Shown here in pieces: positions 49,585-58,432 of a stretch of 64,000 bases of DNA (the stretch's first letter is position 1; each line of letters opens with the position of its first letter). Location: contig JAZDRN010000008.1 in assembly GCA_047501485.1 (NCBI GenBank), forward strand, positions 72,435-136,434. Direction: 5' to 3'. The translations under genes were made by a program, and so were the position numbers. The notes under the pieces were generated by a model that saw only the letters and a list, made by a program, of their open reading frames with translations, did not search any database and was not told the DNA's origin. The DNA comes from Ancrocorticia sp047501485 (GTDB lineage: Bacteria; Actinomycetota; Actinomycetes; Actinomycetales; Actinomycetaceae).

Positions 49585-50892
49585 CTACTCGTAGGCTGCC
49601 TGCGCTGCCTCTTCCAATCTCTGCTGAGTGCCTTCGATGTCCGAGGGGTTCTCGTAGAAGGAGATCATCTCCTGCCAGAAGCCCTGCCCCGGGGTTCCGC
49701 CGAAGGCGCTGGGGGTCATATCCGACATGTCGAAACGAAGGGTCTCGGCATTGGTAAGTGATTCCGCGATCTGCCGGGAGACGTCGTCGGGATAGGTCGC
49801 GGTGTCGACCTCCTTGTTGGGAGAGAGCAGGCCGCCCTCTGGGATCCAGGTCTCCGCCGCCTCAGGTGAGGCGAGGTACTTCATCAGGGCAGCCGTGGCT
49901 TCGTCGTCGACAAGCTGGACGGCGACGTCGCCGCCGGAAACGACCGACGAAGGCGAACCGTCGATGGAGGGGAACTCGTAGAACAGGGCGTTCTCGCCGA
50001 CGGCCGAGTTGCCATCCTCTGCGATGTTGCCCGCAACGAAGTCGCCCTCGAATACGGTGGCAGCCGCGGGATCGGCACCGAATACCGCCGTCACGCTATC
50101 GGGGAAGGAGCGCTGCGCACCTCCGGGCTGTAGAGCATCGCTGCTCCACAGCTCCGCCATCACTTCGAGGGCCGTGGTCACAGACTCATCGGTCCATGGG
50201 ATCTCGTGGTTGGCAAGCTGGTCGTAGAGTTCTGGCCCGGCAGTTCGCAGATAGACGTTCTCGAACCAGTCCGTCAACGGCCATCCCACGTCCGCTCCCA
50301 CGGAGATGCCGGAGTAGCCGGCGTCCGATATGAGCTGGAGCTGCTCCATGAAGGAGTCCCAGTCATGGGGGACCGTCGCCCCGGCTTCGTCGTAGAGGTC
50401 CGCGTTGTACCAGACGGTGGACTTGTGGGCGGCCTTGAACCAGATGCCGTAGAGGGTGTCCTCGGACGACCCGAGCTCGATCCAGCTCTCGTCGAAGTTC
50501 TTCTCGACGTCGGCCTTCGTCTCGTCGTCGAGCGGGATCAGATCACCGGAGGCCGCCAGGGATTCCAGTAGTGCCGGCTGACTGATGACGGCGACGTTGG
50601 GTGGCGTATTGCCTTCGATCTGCGCCTGAAGGTAGGCCGGACCGTTGTCTCCGAAGCTCGTGTAGTTGACGGTGGCGCCGGTCTCCTCCTCGAACTTATC
50701 GAGAACCTTCTCGAAGTTCGTCTGCTCAGACCCGGACCAGGCGGCCGCTACGTTCAATGTCTGGCCGGAGAAATCCCCCTCGATGGAAACCTCCGGCTCA
50801 CTATCCCCTCCGCTGCACCCCGCGACAAGCGCAACCGCTGCACCTGCTGCGATCACGGAAAGGGATTGACGTTTGAAGCTGTGACGCATCAT
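49585..50892 (-). CDS. Sugar ABC transporter substrate-binding lipoprotein
   Basis: Family 1 extracellular sugar-binding protein. Lipobox VAGC (AAGAAVALVAGCSGG). The first lobe begins QTLNVAAAWSGSEQTNFEKVLDKFEEETGATVNYTSF. Also visible are VAVISQPALLESLAASGDLIPLDDE, LYGIWFKAAHKSTVWYNADLYDEAGATVPHDWDSFMEQLQ and FYEFPSIDGSPSSVVSGGDVAVQLVDDEATAALMKYLASPEA. This layout resembles alpha-glucoside binding proteins of actinobacteria. ATG 50892 (AGGAG five bases upstream) or 50889. First gene of the operon. Confidence 0.9.
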   Translation of the reverse strand: MMRHSFKRQSLSVIAAGAAVALVAGCSGGDSEPEVSIEGDFSGQTLNVAAAWSGSEQTNFEKVLDKFEEETGATVNYTSFGDNGPAYLQAQIEGNTPPNVAVISQPALLESLAASGDLIPLDDETKADVEKNFDESWIELGSSEDTLYGIWFKAAHKSTVWYNADLYDEAGATVPHDWDSFMEQLQLISDAGYSGISVGADVGWPLTDWFENVYLRTAGPELYDQLANHEIPWTDESVTTALEVMAELWSSDALQPGGAQRSFPDSVTAVFGADPAAATVFEGDFVAGNIAEDGNSAVGENALFYEFPSIDGSPSSVVSGGDVAVQLVDDEATAALMKYLASPEAAETWIPEGGLLSPNKEVDTATYPDDVSRQIAESLTNAETLRFDMSDMTPSAFGGTPGQGFWQEMISFYENPSDIEGTQQRLEEAAQAAYE

Positions 50893-50927
50893 CTCATCTC
50901 CTTTGAATCTCATGTTTGCGACGTCGT

Positions 50928-50951
50928 CGTCTCACCCATTCACTTGAGACG
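50928..50951 (-). promoter_or_regulatory. Inverted repeat upstream of the sugar-binding protein gene
   Basis: CGTCTCA (50928-50934) and TGAGACG (50945-50951) with a 10-nt centre, 36 nt upstream of the start. Candidate operator for a sugar-responsive regulator or the adjacent XRE protein; unproven. Confidence 0.35.
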
Positions 50952-51101
50952 TGAGGTGGCTAACATATTCACACTATGACGGAGTGGTGATGGGTGCAAG
51001 AGCCGCGGCTGATTCGCGCGAAATACCCGGATGAAAACGGGCTTGAAGCGTGTGGGGGCAGGCGTCGAGAGGGTGAGACGTGGGAGCGAAGAATGCGGGC
51101 T

Positions 51102-51437
51102 TCAGTCCTCGGGAGGTTGCCAATAGTAGTTGAAATGCATGTCGTGCCGCTCTGGGTAGTGCGTGGAATGCAAGACCTCGATGCGCATGGGGACCAAGTC
51201 GGTGACCTCGCATTCGAGAACCTCGGCGAGTAAGAGCAGACGGTCAGCCGCGATGGACGACTTTCCCAGTTCGACCCTGCTCAGCTGTTGCCTGCTCCAC
51301 CCGGCGTTGTGAGCGAGGGCCTCTTGAGACCAGCGTTTTCTCTTGCGCTGCTCGGCGATCTTTTCGCCCATCAGCCGCCGAAAGACATCGCTCTGCCTCC
51401 TTTGAGCAGGCTCGAGGCGGTCTTGGGCTATTGGCAT
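51102..51437 (-). CDS. XRE-family helix-turn-helix regulator
   Basis: About 111 residues. The HTH domain spans ~20-80: LMGEKIAEQRKRKRWSQEALAHNAGWSRQQLSRVELGKSSIAADRLLLLAEVLECEVTDLVP. The short C-terminus ends HYPERHDMHFNYYWQPPED. It lies 209 nt upstream of the sugar-binding gene on the same strand. ATG 51437 lies directly after a -10-like element, so the true start or promoter needs checking. Confidence 0.85.
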   Translation of the reverse strand: MPIAQDRLEPAQRRQSDVFRRLMGEKIAEQRKRKRWSQEALAHNAGWSRQQLSRVELGKSSIAADRLLLLAEVLECEVTDLVPMRIEVLHSTHYPERHDMHFNYYWQPPED

Positions 51438-51467
51438 AGATAAAAGGATGACCCATTTGATAGTCAA
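51438..51467 (-). promoter_or_regulatory. Putative promoter of the XRE gene
   Basis: On the minus strand TTGACT (51462-51467) and TTATCT (51438-51443) are 18 bp apart, a good sigma-70-type match. The -10 abuts the annotated ATG, so transcription would begin inside codon 2-4. Confidence 0.4.
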
Positions 51468-51684
51468 TAACCACCAAGCTAACTACACTGGTTTTGACTC
51501 TTTAGGGTTACATCGAATGATGTGGGGCGAGAAGTAAACGTGCTGCTGGGCCTATGCGGATCGACTTCTGGACTTGGCTCGCCGGTGTCACACCGCGCAG
51601 GGAGAGGGGGAGTCCTCGGGCGTGATCCATGCTGAGAGCGTCGCGATCGGGTCTCGTGACCGGTGGTGAAAGGAGATGATGGTT
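51468..51684. other. Intergenic stretch between XRE gene and repeat block
   Basis: About 217 nt; small frames here lack ribosome sites and domains. Together with the triplicate repeat and leader it makes a 377-nt gap between 51437 and 51815. Nothing recognisable apart from the repeat. Confidence 0.4.
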
Positions 51685-51765
51685 TTCGGGATCCCACGCG
51701 GCAACAGAATATTCGGGATCCCACGCGGCAACAGAATATTCGGGATCCCACGCGGCAACAGAATA
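51685..51765. repeat. Three perfect tandem copies of a 27-bp unit
   Basis: Unit TTCGGGATCCCACGCGGCAA plus CAGAATA at 51685-51711, 51712-51738 and 51739-51765, identical in all three copies. Each contains the palindrome GGGATCCC. It ends 50 nt before the start of the next gene, so it could hold repeated operator sites or be a slippage-prone minisatellite. Confidence 0.85.
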
Positions 51766-51814
51766 GACGACGTTCACCGCCTTGTTCTCACTCACCAAAC
51801 ATAAGGAGGATTTC

Positions 51815-52453
51815 GTGTCTGAAAAGGTCAATGAGTTCCAGGCAGCGGTAACTCTCACCCAGACTGATCGGCACTACGAGGTGATTCTGGCCGTGGAGGA
51901 GGCCAACGACATCCTTGCGATGATCAATCGCGAGAGACTGAATGAGCGAGAGATGCGCGAATACCGAGCCATCAAGCGCGATCTGACGTCGGTGCTCCTG
52001 GAGTTCCAGAGCACCTACCCTTCCGCGCATGCTCGGGCCAGTGCGAGAACGCAGATGCTCAATCACCTCAACCATCTCCGTCGGATCCTGCAGGTCCTTC
52101 TGCTGGGAGTGGCTATCTTCGTCTTGTTCGAGTCGTGGCAGGAAGGGCTCGCGCTGCTCCTGTGCGTCGCTACCCTGCGCGTGGTCTCGATGGAGTACCT
52201 GCTCTCGCAGTGCCGAGCGGCCGTGCGGCTCGGCACTGCGCCGGTTGAGCGCATCTTGACGGCCGTGGGGCACCCTGAAGACGGCGCACGAGCCGCCTCG
52301 GGGCTATGCGCGCGAGCGGATGAGCTCTATCTGGCCACGCTCGATCACACCATGCTGGCGATGGAACGTCGCCAGCGGCAGTCGATGCGTGAGGAGGCGC
52401 GGGCGCGGCTCCACCGCAAGGTGGCGGGAGCCCCGGGAAGCTCCTACTGTTGA
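51815..52453 (+). CDS. Membrane protein of unknown function
   Basis: GTG 51815 with AAGGAGG seven bases upstream. 212 residues. The N-terminal ~80 residues are hydrophilic and helical (EAVALTQ-like, IMAMINRERLNEREMREYRAIKRDL type). A central hydrophobic pair follows (LQVLLLGVAIFVLFESWQEGLALLLCVATLRVV), then a helical C-terminus. No family recognised. Its stop overlaps the 3' end of the convergent MetS-type gene by 10 nt. Confidence 0.6.
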   Translation: MSEKVNEFQAAVTLTQTDRHYEVILAVEEANDILAMINRERLNEREMREYRAIKRDLTSVLLEFQSTYPSAHARASARTQMLNHLNHLRRILQVLLLGVAIFVLFESWQEGLALLLCVATLRVVSMEYLLSQCRAAVRLGTAPVERILTAVGHPEDGARAASGLCARADELYLATLDHTMLAMERRQRQSMREEARARLHRKVAGAPGSSYC

Positions 52454-52629
52454 GGGCGGGGCTCCTGGTGCGTCGCGTCTAGCGTCGGGCGATCGACGGG
52501 ACGGCCGAAGTCGTCCAACAGCTGCACCGATCCCTCGGGATGCCTGCGAAGATTGATGACGGAGGCTACGAGCCCTCCCCATACCACGAGGATCGATACG
52601 CACATCATGGCGATGGCTGGTGCACTCAT
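52444..52629 (-). CDS. metS: Small subunit of methionine/alanine NSS importer (MetS-type)
   Basis: 61-residue membrane peptide. One TM helix (APAIAMMCVSILVVWGGLVASVINLRRHPE) is followed by a short cytoplasmic tail with EGSVQLLDDFGRP. The single-helix, N-R-x-x-P-E layout matches the methionine/alanine importer small subunit family (MetS of Corynebacterium glutamicum). The ATG overlaps the stop of the large-subunit gene by one base (TGATG). Confidence 0.82.
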   Translation of the reverse strand: MSAPAIAMMCVSILVVWGGLVASVINLRRHPEGSVQLLDDFGRPVDRPTLDATHQEPRPQQ

Positions 52630-54401
52630 CACTTGTCCTGTCCTGCGATGTCGGTCGCTTCCGTGTTGGCGGTCATCGCCGAGACGGCGACATCGTCCGA
52701 AGAACGTGTTCCGGTGTCGCGGCTTGTCTCGGCCGTGCCTGCCTCCTCGACCTTCGGAAGAATATAGCCCGCGACAGTCGGGTCCTTGCGCACGTCCCTG
52801 ATGCGCCCCTGGTCGACCAAACGATCCAGAATGGGCGGTGGGATGAGATCGCCGTCGGAGTCGAGCGCATGTGCGTTCGAATGCTGGCCCCATGGGATGG
52901 CTGTGATTAGGAAGGCGAGCACCACGAGGGCGATGACCATGCCCCAGCCGAAGACGTTGACGAACCAGCTCGGCATCCCGCCGTACCCGTCCCGCACCGT
53001 GTTCTGGATCTCGTTGATGAGAATGTATCCCAGCACGATGGGAGCGACTCCGCCGACGAAGAGCTGCCAGATGCGCCCGACTTTGAACGAGCTCGAACGG
53101 TTGAGGTGGTTGCGCAGCGTCGGTAGTGCTCCGAAACCCGCCGTCAGGGTTACGGTGGCGACCAGTGCCACCGCGACGATCCCGAAGTTGTTGACGAAGG
53201 CGTCCGTGATGTCGAGAAGGTTGAGGCCCGTGGTCGTCGGGAAGAGAAGCATGGAGATGGCGGCCATCGGGATGCCGACGGCGAGCGTGCTTGCGATGCG
53301 CCCGGTGCCGAGTTTGTCCTGTACCGCGGCGATGATCACCTCGATGATCGAGATCAAAGAGGTGAAACCCGCCAATGCGAGCGAACCGAAGAAGAGGACG
53401 CCGATGAGAACGCCGAAGGGTGCCTCGTTGATGATGGTGGGGAAGGCGATGAACGCCAGTCCGATTCCGCCGCCGGCCACCTCGCTGATGGCCTGCCCGG
53501 AGGCCTGCGCCATGAAACCGAGGGTGGCGAAGACTCCGATTCCCGCGAGGATCTCGAACGAGGAATTCGAGAATCCCACGACAAGCCCGGAGCTGGTGAG
53601 GTCCTCTTTCTTCTTCAGATATGAGGCGTAGGTGAGCATGATGCCGAATGCGACGGAAAGCGAGAAGAAGATCTGCCCGTAGGCGGCAACCCACACGCTG
53701 GAATCGGTCAGTGCGCCCCAATCAGGAGTGAAGAGGGCGTTGAGTCCGTCGGTGGCCCCGGGCAGAGTGATGGCCACTCCGACGAGCACCACGAACATGA
53801 GAACCAGGATTGGAATGAAGATCTTCGAGGACGCGGCGATGCCCTTCTGTACGCCCAGGAGCAGCACTCCGATTGCAGCGATCCACACCAGGGCAAGCGG
53901 CCATGCCACCCCGGCGAGGAAGTCGAAACCGATGGTCGCCTCGGAGGCCGGGGCCGATTGAACGAAGCTGTCCATGAAGAAACCCGCCGGATCCGCGCCC
54001 CATTCCTGGGTGAAGGAGAAGAGGAAGTAGCGCAACGCCCAGGCCAGGATGACGGCGTAGTAGATACCGATGATGAAACAGATCATGACCTGCCACCATC
54101 CGAGGGGCTCGGTCAAGCGATGGAGGCGCCGGAAGGAAAGCGGTGCCGAGCCGCGGTAGCGGTGTCCGATCGCGTAGTCGAGGAAGAGCAGCGGGATGCC
54201 CGCCGTGAGGAGCGCGATGATGTAGGGGAGCATGAAGGCTCCGCCGCCATTGGAATAGGCGACGTAGGGAAAGCGCCAGATATTGCCTAGGCCCACTGCG
54301 GATCCGATGGCGGCAAAAATGAATGCGTTGCGTCCGGAGAACGCTCCTCGTTTCGCTGAGGTGGCGGTGTTGCCGCTGGAAGACGCTGGTGAGCTGCTCA
54401 T
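52629..54401 (-). CDS. metP: NSS-family sodium-dependent amino-acid importer (MetP-type)
   Basis: About 590 residues, ~12 TM helices. The SNF family start GRNAFIFAAIGSAVGLGNIWRFPYVAYSNGGGAFMLPYIIALLTAGIPLLFLDYAIGHR contains the Na+- and substrate-site unwound TM1 (AVGLGNIWRFPY). The C-terminal ~90 residues are cytoplasmic and include ALDSDGDLIPPPILDRLVDQGRI and a PTVAGYILPK motif as in MetP proteins. ATG 54401 with AAAGG upstream. Coupled to the small subunit gene, so methionine (and possibly alanine) uptake is expected. Confidence 0.87.
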   Translation of the reverse strand: MSSSPASSSGNTATSAKRGAFSGRNAFIFAAIGSAVGLGNIWRFPYVAYSNGGGAFMLPYIIALLTAGIPLLFLDYAIGHRYRGSAPLSFRRLHRLTEPLGWWQVMICFIIGIYYAVILAWALRYFLFSFTQEWGADPAGFFMDSFVQSAPASEATIGFDFLAGVAWPLALVWIAAIGVLLLGVQKGIAASSKIFIPILVLMFVVLVGVAITLPGATDGLNALFTPDWGALTDSSVWVAAYGQIFFSLSVAFGIMLTYASYLKKKEDLTSSGLVVGFSNSSFEILAGIGVFATLGFMAQASGQAISEVAGGGIGLAFIAFPTIINEAPFGVLIGVLFFGSLALAGFTSLISIIEVIIAAVQDKLGTGRIASTLAVGIPMAAISMLLFPTTTGLNLLDITDAFVNNFGIVAVALVATVTLTAGFGALPTLRNHLNRSSSFKVGRIWQLFVGGVAPIVLGYILINEIQNTVRDGYGGMPSWFVNVFGWGMVIALVVLAFLITAIPWGQHSNAHALDSDGDLIPPPILDRLVDQGRIRDVRKDPTVAGYILPKVEEAGTAETSRDTGTRSSDDVAVSAMTANTEATDIAGQDK

Positions 54402-54670
54402 AGACCTTTCCATTTCGTCGTCGGTTCGAGCTGAACCTCTATCCTTGGCCTTCTCAGGAAATGAGGCAATACCTCTCGCCATATGGACCCTGGAGTCATG
54501 CCAGAAACTCGTCGCTGCGCTCGTGGCTGCCCCAGATGCCAGCGGTTTGCTGTGATTGTGAGCGGCGGAGGTTCCGAATGATGTGGGGGCGCCGCTGGCG
54601 CCCCCACCGTCGAAGCGAAGACGAAATTCTGTGCTCCGGATAGTCTCGCCATGTGGACTTAAGAACTTCT
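54402..54670. other. Divergent intergenic region, metP side
   Basis: No gene seen. Apart from the hairpin at 54583-54607 the region should hold the metP promoter on the minus strand, which I cannot pinpoint. Confidence 0.4.
54583..54607 (-). terminator. Strong GC hairpin in the metP leader region
   Basis: Perfect 11-bp arms GTGGGGGCGCC (54583-54593) and GGCGCCCCCAC (54597-54607) with a GCT loop, ~180 nt upstream of the metP start. It may end transcription reading from the PTS side or act as an attenuator. No antitermination partner is apparent. Confidence 0.45.
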
Positions 54671-54711
54671 CCCTTTTGTAACTTTAGTTTTTGAGTTATC
54701 TTTTAATCGAT
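54671..54711 (+). promoter_or_regulatory. AT-rich promoter region of the beta-glucoside PTS operon
   Basis: TTGTAA (54676-54681) and TTATCT/TTTAAT (54696-54707) form an AT-rich patch just before the RAT site. Transcription would start near 54712, so the RAT would be at the 5' end of the mRNA. Exact hexamers are uncertain. Confidence 0.4.
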
Positions 54712-54714
54712 TTC

Positions 54715-54743
54715 GGGCCTGTTACTCACCGAGGCAAGAACCC
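54715..54743 (+). promoter_or_regulatory. RAT antitermination site for BglG-type protein
   Basis: GGGCCTGTTACTCACC continuing with GAGGCAAGAACCC matches the ribonucleic antiterminator pattern (GG-TTGTTACT ... AGGCAAAACC). TGTTACT and AGGCAA-AACC are kept in the right order and spacing. It lies ~140 nt upstream of the PTS gene, whose operon encodes the matching CAT/PRD antiterminator. An overlapping terminator, needed for the mechanism, is not clearly resolved by eye. Confidence 0.65.
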
Positions 54744-54883
54744 GAGTCGCAGCACCTATTCTGAAGGCGCGATGTCGCGTCCTCGAATGCTGAGACTTGT
54801 GCGGGTTGGTTCGAATCATTCCTCTATGTGTTTCACCGGGTGCTGACCTGATCACTTCGTGAACCAATTGTTGGAGGATTGCT

Positions 54884-56833
54884 ATGGCTGAACCTGTACG
54901 CAACTATCCGAAGCTTGCTATGCAGATTCTGGAGCATGTGGGCGGAGAAAAGAACATCGCATCGGCAACGCGCTGTGCAACGCGGCTTCGGCTTGTGTTG
55001 CGCGACAAGCCTGCAGATGCGAAGGACAAGGTGTCTGCACTTCCCGGCGTCATCACCGTGGTCGAGAGCGGCGGACAGTTCCAAGTCGTGATCGGAGCCC
55101 ATGTGGGCGAGGTCCACGAGGCGCTTCTAGCGAACACCGATCTGTCGGACGAGCAAGCTTCGGCGGAAGCACCCAAGCAGTCGATCGTCAACCGCGTCAT
55201 CGCCACGATGTCTGCGGTGTTCGCTCCGTTCGTCTATATTTTAGCGGCGGCTGGCCTGCTTCAAGGGCTTCTCATCATCATTCGCATGATCTGGCCCGCG
55301 TTCGAGAACAGCGGAACCGACCAGGTGTTCTCTTTCATCTCGTGGTCTCCTTTCCACTTCCTCCCTATCTTCATCGCTGTTACGGCGTCGAAGCACTTCA
55401 AGGTGAACACGTATGTCGCCTTGTTCTGTGCTGCAGCGATCGTGAACCCGGATTGGAACACTCTGGCTGGCAGCATTGCCGACGGCGAGACGGTGCGACT
55501 CTTCGGAGTGGCGCTTTCGCCGACGACTTACACATCCACGGTGTTGCCACCCCTTTTCTTGGTGTGGTTCCTCTCCTACCTCGAGCGATTCCTCAAGAAG
55601 TTCCTCCACGGAGCGGCAGCGAATCTGCTCATTCCCTTTATCAGCGCCGTTGTGATGGTACCGCTCACGCTACTCATCATCGGGCCGATCTCTGCAGCGG
55701 GTGCCGACGGCATCGCATCCGGTTACAACTGGTTGGTGGAGGTTGCTCCGGCGGTTGCGGCGGCCATCATCGGTGGTTTTTGGCAGGTTGCGGTTATCTT
55801 CGGTGTCCACTGGGGCATCACCCCTGTGGTTCTCTCGAACTTCGAGCAATACGGATTTGACTCTTTCCAGGCTTTCCAGACCGCCGCGGTCATCGCACAG
55901 GTTGGCGCCGCCGTCGGCGTATTTCTCAAGACACGAAGCAAGTCCATGCGTGGCGTGGCCGGCTCGGCTGCCGTAACCGGCATCTTTGGGATCACTGAAC
56001 CTACCATCTACGGTGTGACCCTGCGTCTGAAGCGCCCATTTCTGCTGGCGTGCGTCGCCGGTGCCGTGGGCGCCGTCGTCATCTCCCTATTCGGCTCACG
56101 CTACTACGCATACGCGGGCCTACCCGGAATGCTGACGATCGTCAACGCGCAGAGCGATGCCAATCCCTCATCCCTCATCGGTGTCATCATCGGCGCCGCC
56201 ATCGCATTCTTCGGGGCGGCGGCTCTCGTGTACATCGTCGGTTTCAAAGATCCAGTGGACGAGGATGCCTCGGAAGAGGTGATTGCGGAAGCTGAGGAAC
56301 AGCTCGAAGAGTCCGCGCGCCTCGCCTACGATACTGCTCTCGAAGCCGCTGAGAAGGCCGTCGTCGTTGCAAGCCCGCTTGCTGGCAGAGCTGTGGCCTT
56401 GCCATCGGTGCCAGATCCGGTCTTCGCCTCGGGGGCTATGGGCAAGGGCGTGGCCGTCGAGCCCGCAGTGGGCAAGATTCTTGCTCCTTTTGCGGGCAGG
56501 GTGGTGACGGTTCTGCCATCCAAGCATGCCATCGGACTCATCTCCGAGGATGGGGTCGAGCTTCTCATCCATGTGGGCATCGATACAGTTCAATTAGAAG
56601 GAAAATATTTCACATCGCACGTCAAGGCGAGTCAAGAGGTGGCAAAGGGGGATCTGTTGCTGGAGTTCGACGTCGCTGCGATCAAGGAGGCAGGGTACTC
56701 CACTGTCACCCCGGTTATAGTGACGAACTCCGCCAAGTTCAGCGATGTGCTGTCGGCGCCGGTCACCACAGTCGCTGCGGGCGAAGATCTGCTGGCTGCG
56801 GTGACTCTGGAGCTGTCAGAGCCAACAGTGTAG
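54884..56833 (+). CDS. bglP: PTS beta-glucoside transporter EIIBCA
   Basis: Phosphorylating uptake of aryl- or cello-type beta-glucosides. EIIB (~1-85) has phospho-Cys31 in SATRCATRLRL. EIIC (~100-460) has about ten helices, including ITEPTIYGVTLRLKRPF. EIIA (~500-640) has His563 in LLIHVGIDTVQLEGKYF. 649 residues, the normal BCA order. GGAGG is seven bases before ATG 54884. Followed by the GH1 gene and the antiterminator gene; a RAT element lies in the leader. Confidence 0.94.
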   Translation: MAEPVRNYPKLAMQILEHVGGEKNIASATRCATRLRLVLRDKPADAKDKVSALPGVITVVESGGQFQVVIGAHVGEVHEALLANTDLSDEQASAEAPKQSIVNRVIATMSAVFAPFVYILAAAGLLQGLLIIIRMIWPAFENSGTDQVFSFISWSPFHFLPIFIAVTASKHFKVNTYVALFCAAAIVNPDWNTLAGSIADGETVRLFGVALSPTTYTSTVLPPLFLVWFLSYLERFLKKFLHGAAANLLIPFISAVVMVPLTLLIIGPISAAGADGIASGYNWLVEVAPAVAAAIIGGFWQVAVIFGVHWGITPVVLSNFEQYGFDSFQAFQTAAVIAQVGAAVGVFLKTRSKSMRGVAGSAAVTGIFGITEPTIYGVTLRLKRPFLLACVAGAVGAVVISLFGSRYYAYAGLPGMLTIVNAQSDANPSSLIGVIIGAAIAFFGAAALVYIVGFKDPVDEDASEEVIAEAEEQLEESARLAYDTALEAAEKAVVVASPLAGRAVALPSVPDPVFASGAMGKGVAVEPAVGKILAPFAGRVVTVLPSKHAIGLISEDGVELLIHVGIDTVQLEGKYFTSHVKASQEVAKGDLLLEFDVAAIKEAGYSTVTPVIVTNSAKFSDVLSAPVTTVAAGEDLLAAVTLELSEPTV

Positions 56834-56879
56834 GTCCGCCGACCTACCCTCGAACATCAATATAAATCTCTGATAGGGA

Positions 56880-56913
56880 CCGCGAGGGGACACAATGCTC
56901 TGGCCCCTCGCGG
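56880..56913 (+). terminator. Intercistronic hairpin between bglP and bglA
   Basis: CCGCGAGGGG (56880-56889) pairs with CCCCTCGCGG (56904-56913), 14-nt loop, no T-run. It sits 27 nt before the bglA start and may tune distal expression or protect mRNA ends. Confidence 0.5.
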
Positions 56914-56939
56914 CCCGATCGGACGAAGGAGACTACACC

Positions 56940-58400
56940 ATGACGATTCCACTGCCTGACAATCCCCTGAACACGCTTCCCGAGAGCTTTCTCTGGGGTG
57001 GTGCCGTCGCGGCACATCAACTCGAGGGAGGGTGGAACGCGGGCGGCAAGGGTCCGAGCGTCGTCGACGTGCTTACAGCCGGTTCCCACGGGGTTCCTCG
57101 TCGCCTGACCAGGACCATCGAGGAAGGCGAGTTCTATCCCAATCACGAGGCCATCGATTTTTACCACCGCTATCGCGAAGACATCGAACTGCTGGCTGAG
57201 ATGGGTTTGAAGTGTTTCCGAACCTCGATCCAGTGGACTCGGATCTTCCCCAAGGGCGATGAGGACGAGCCGAACGAGGAGGGTTTGAGGTTCTATGACG
57301 ACCTGTTCGACGAGCTGCTTCAACACGGCATAGAGCCGGTCATCACTCTGTCCCATTTCGAACTCCCACTGCATCTTGCGCGCGAGTATGGCGGTTTTCG
57401 CAACCGCGCGGTAGTCGACTTCTTCGCGCGTTTCGCTCGGGTATGTTTCGAGCGGTATCACTCCAAGGTCAAGTACTGGATGACCTTCAATGAGATCAAC
57501 AATCAGATGGATACCCGGAACTGGTTGTTCTTCTGGACCAACTCGGGTGTGCTCCTCGGCCCCGAGGATGATCCACGAGAATTACTGCTCAAGGTCGCCC
57601 ACCACGAGTTGCTCGCGAGCGCACTGGCTGTGAAGGTCGGTCATGAGATCAATCCAGATCTGCAGATCGGATGCATGGTTTCCCATGTGCCCATCTACCC
57701 ATACTCCTGTAACCCCGACGACGTCATGGCCGCCCAGATCGCCAATCGTGAGCGCTTTCTCTTCCCCGATGTTCACGTACGTGGCCACTATCCGGGCTAC
57801 GCTCGCCATGAGGTTGAGACGAACGGCTACGACATCGGCTGGCAGGCCGGCGACGATGAGATCCTTGCAGCCGGACGCGTGGACTATATCGGCTTCAGCT
57901 ACTACATGTCCACGACCGTGAAGGCAGGTGCCTATTCCGAGGAAGAGCGCAACGACGGTGGTCTGCCCAACTCAGTGCCGAACCCGTACGTCGAAACCAG
58001 CGACTGGGGCTGGGCGATCGACCCGGTCGGCCTGCGTTATGTCCTCGCGACGTTGAGTGAACGCTATGAGTTGCCGCTGTTCATCGTGGAGAATGGCTTC
58101 GGTGCGGTCGATGAGGTCAAACCGGACGGTTCGATCGAGGACGATGACCGCATCGAGTATCTGCGCCGCCACATCGAGCAGATCAAGCTTTCCATTGTCG
58201 AGGACGGCGTTCAGGTCATGGGATACACCCCATGGGGCGTCATTGACGTCGTGTCCTTCACTACCGGAGAGATGAAGAAGCGTTACGGCATGATCCATGT
58301 GGACAGGGATAACGAAGGCAGGGGAACGATGAAGCGTTCGAGGAAAAAGTCCTTCGATTGGTACAAGGAAGTCATCCGTTCGCGAGGCGCTGCTCTGTAG
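56940..58400 (+). CDS. bglA: 6-phospho-beta-glucosidase, GH1
   Basis: Hydrolyses the 6-phospho-beta-glucoside delivered by the PTS. GH1 acid/base Glu185 in TFNEINNQ and nucleophile Glu384 in FIVENGFGA. FLWGGAVAAHQLEGGWNAGGKGPSVVDV at the start is the phospho-glucosidase type. 486 residues. AAGGAG lies eight bases before ATG 56940. Sits 106 nt after bglP, with a hairpin between. Confidence 0.94.
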   Translation: MTIPLPDNPLNTLPESFLWGGAVAAHQLEGGWNAGGKGPSVVDVLTAGSHGVPRRLTRTIEEGEFYPNHEAIDFYHRYREDIELLAEMGLKCFRTSIQWTRIFPKGDEDEPNEEGLRFYDDLFDELLQHGIEPVITLSHFELPLHLAREYGGFRNRAVVDFFARFARVCFERYHSKVKYWMTFNEINNQMDTRNWLFFWTNSGVLLGPEDDPRELLLKVAHHELLASALAVKVGHEINPDLQIGCMVSHVPIYPYSCNPDDVMAAQIANRERFLFPDVHVRGHYPGYARHEVETNGYDIGWQAGDDEILAAGRVDYIGFSYYMSTTVKAGAYSEEERNDGGLPNSVPNPYVETSDWGWAIDPVGLRYVLATLSERYELPLFIVENGFGAVDEVKPDGSIEDDDRIEYLRRHIEQIKLSIVEDGVQVMGYTPWGVIDVVSFTTGEMKKRYGMIHVDRDNEGRGTMKRSRKKSFDWYKEVIRSRGAAL

Positions 58401-58432
58401 TGAAGAGGTCGGGACGGAGGGAGAAGACCGAT

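Noticed and set aside
52444..53721. 425-codon frame containing the MetS-type peptide at its end
   Set aside because: Only the last 61 codons, from ATG 52629, are coding-like; the rest is an alternative frame of the NSS transporter.
54795..54835. tRNA-like T-arm sequence GGTTCGAATC upstream of bglP
   Set aside because: No acceptor stem, D-arm or anticodon arm can be built around it.
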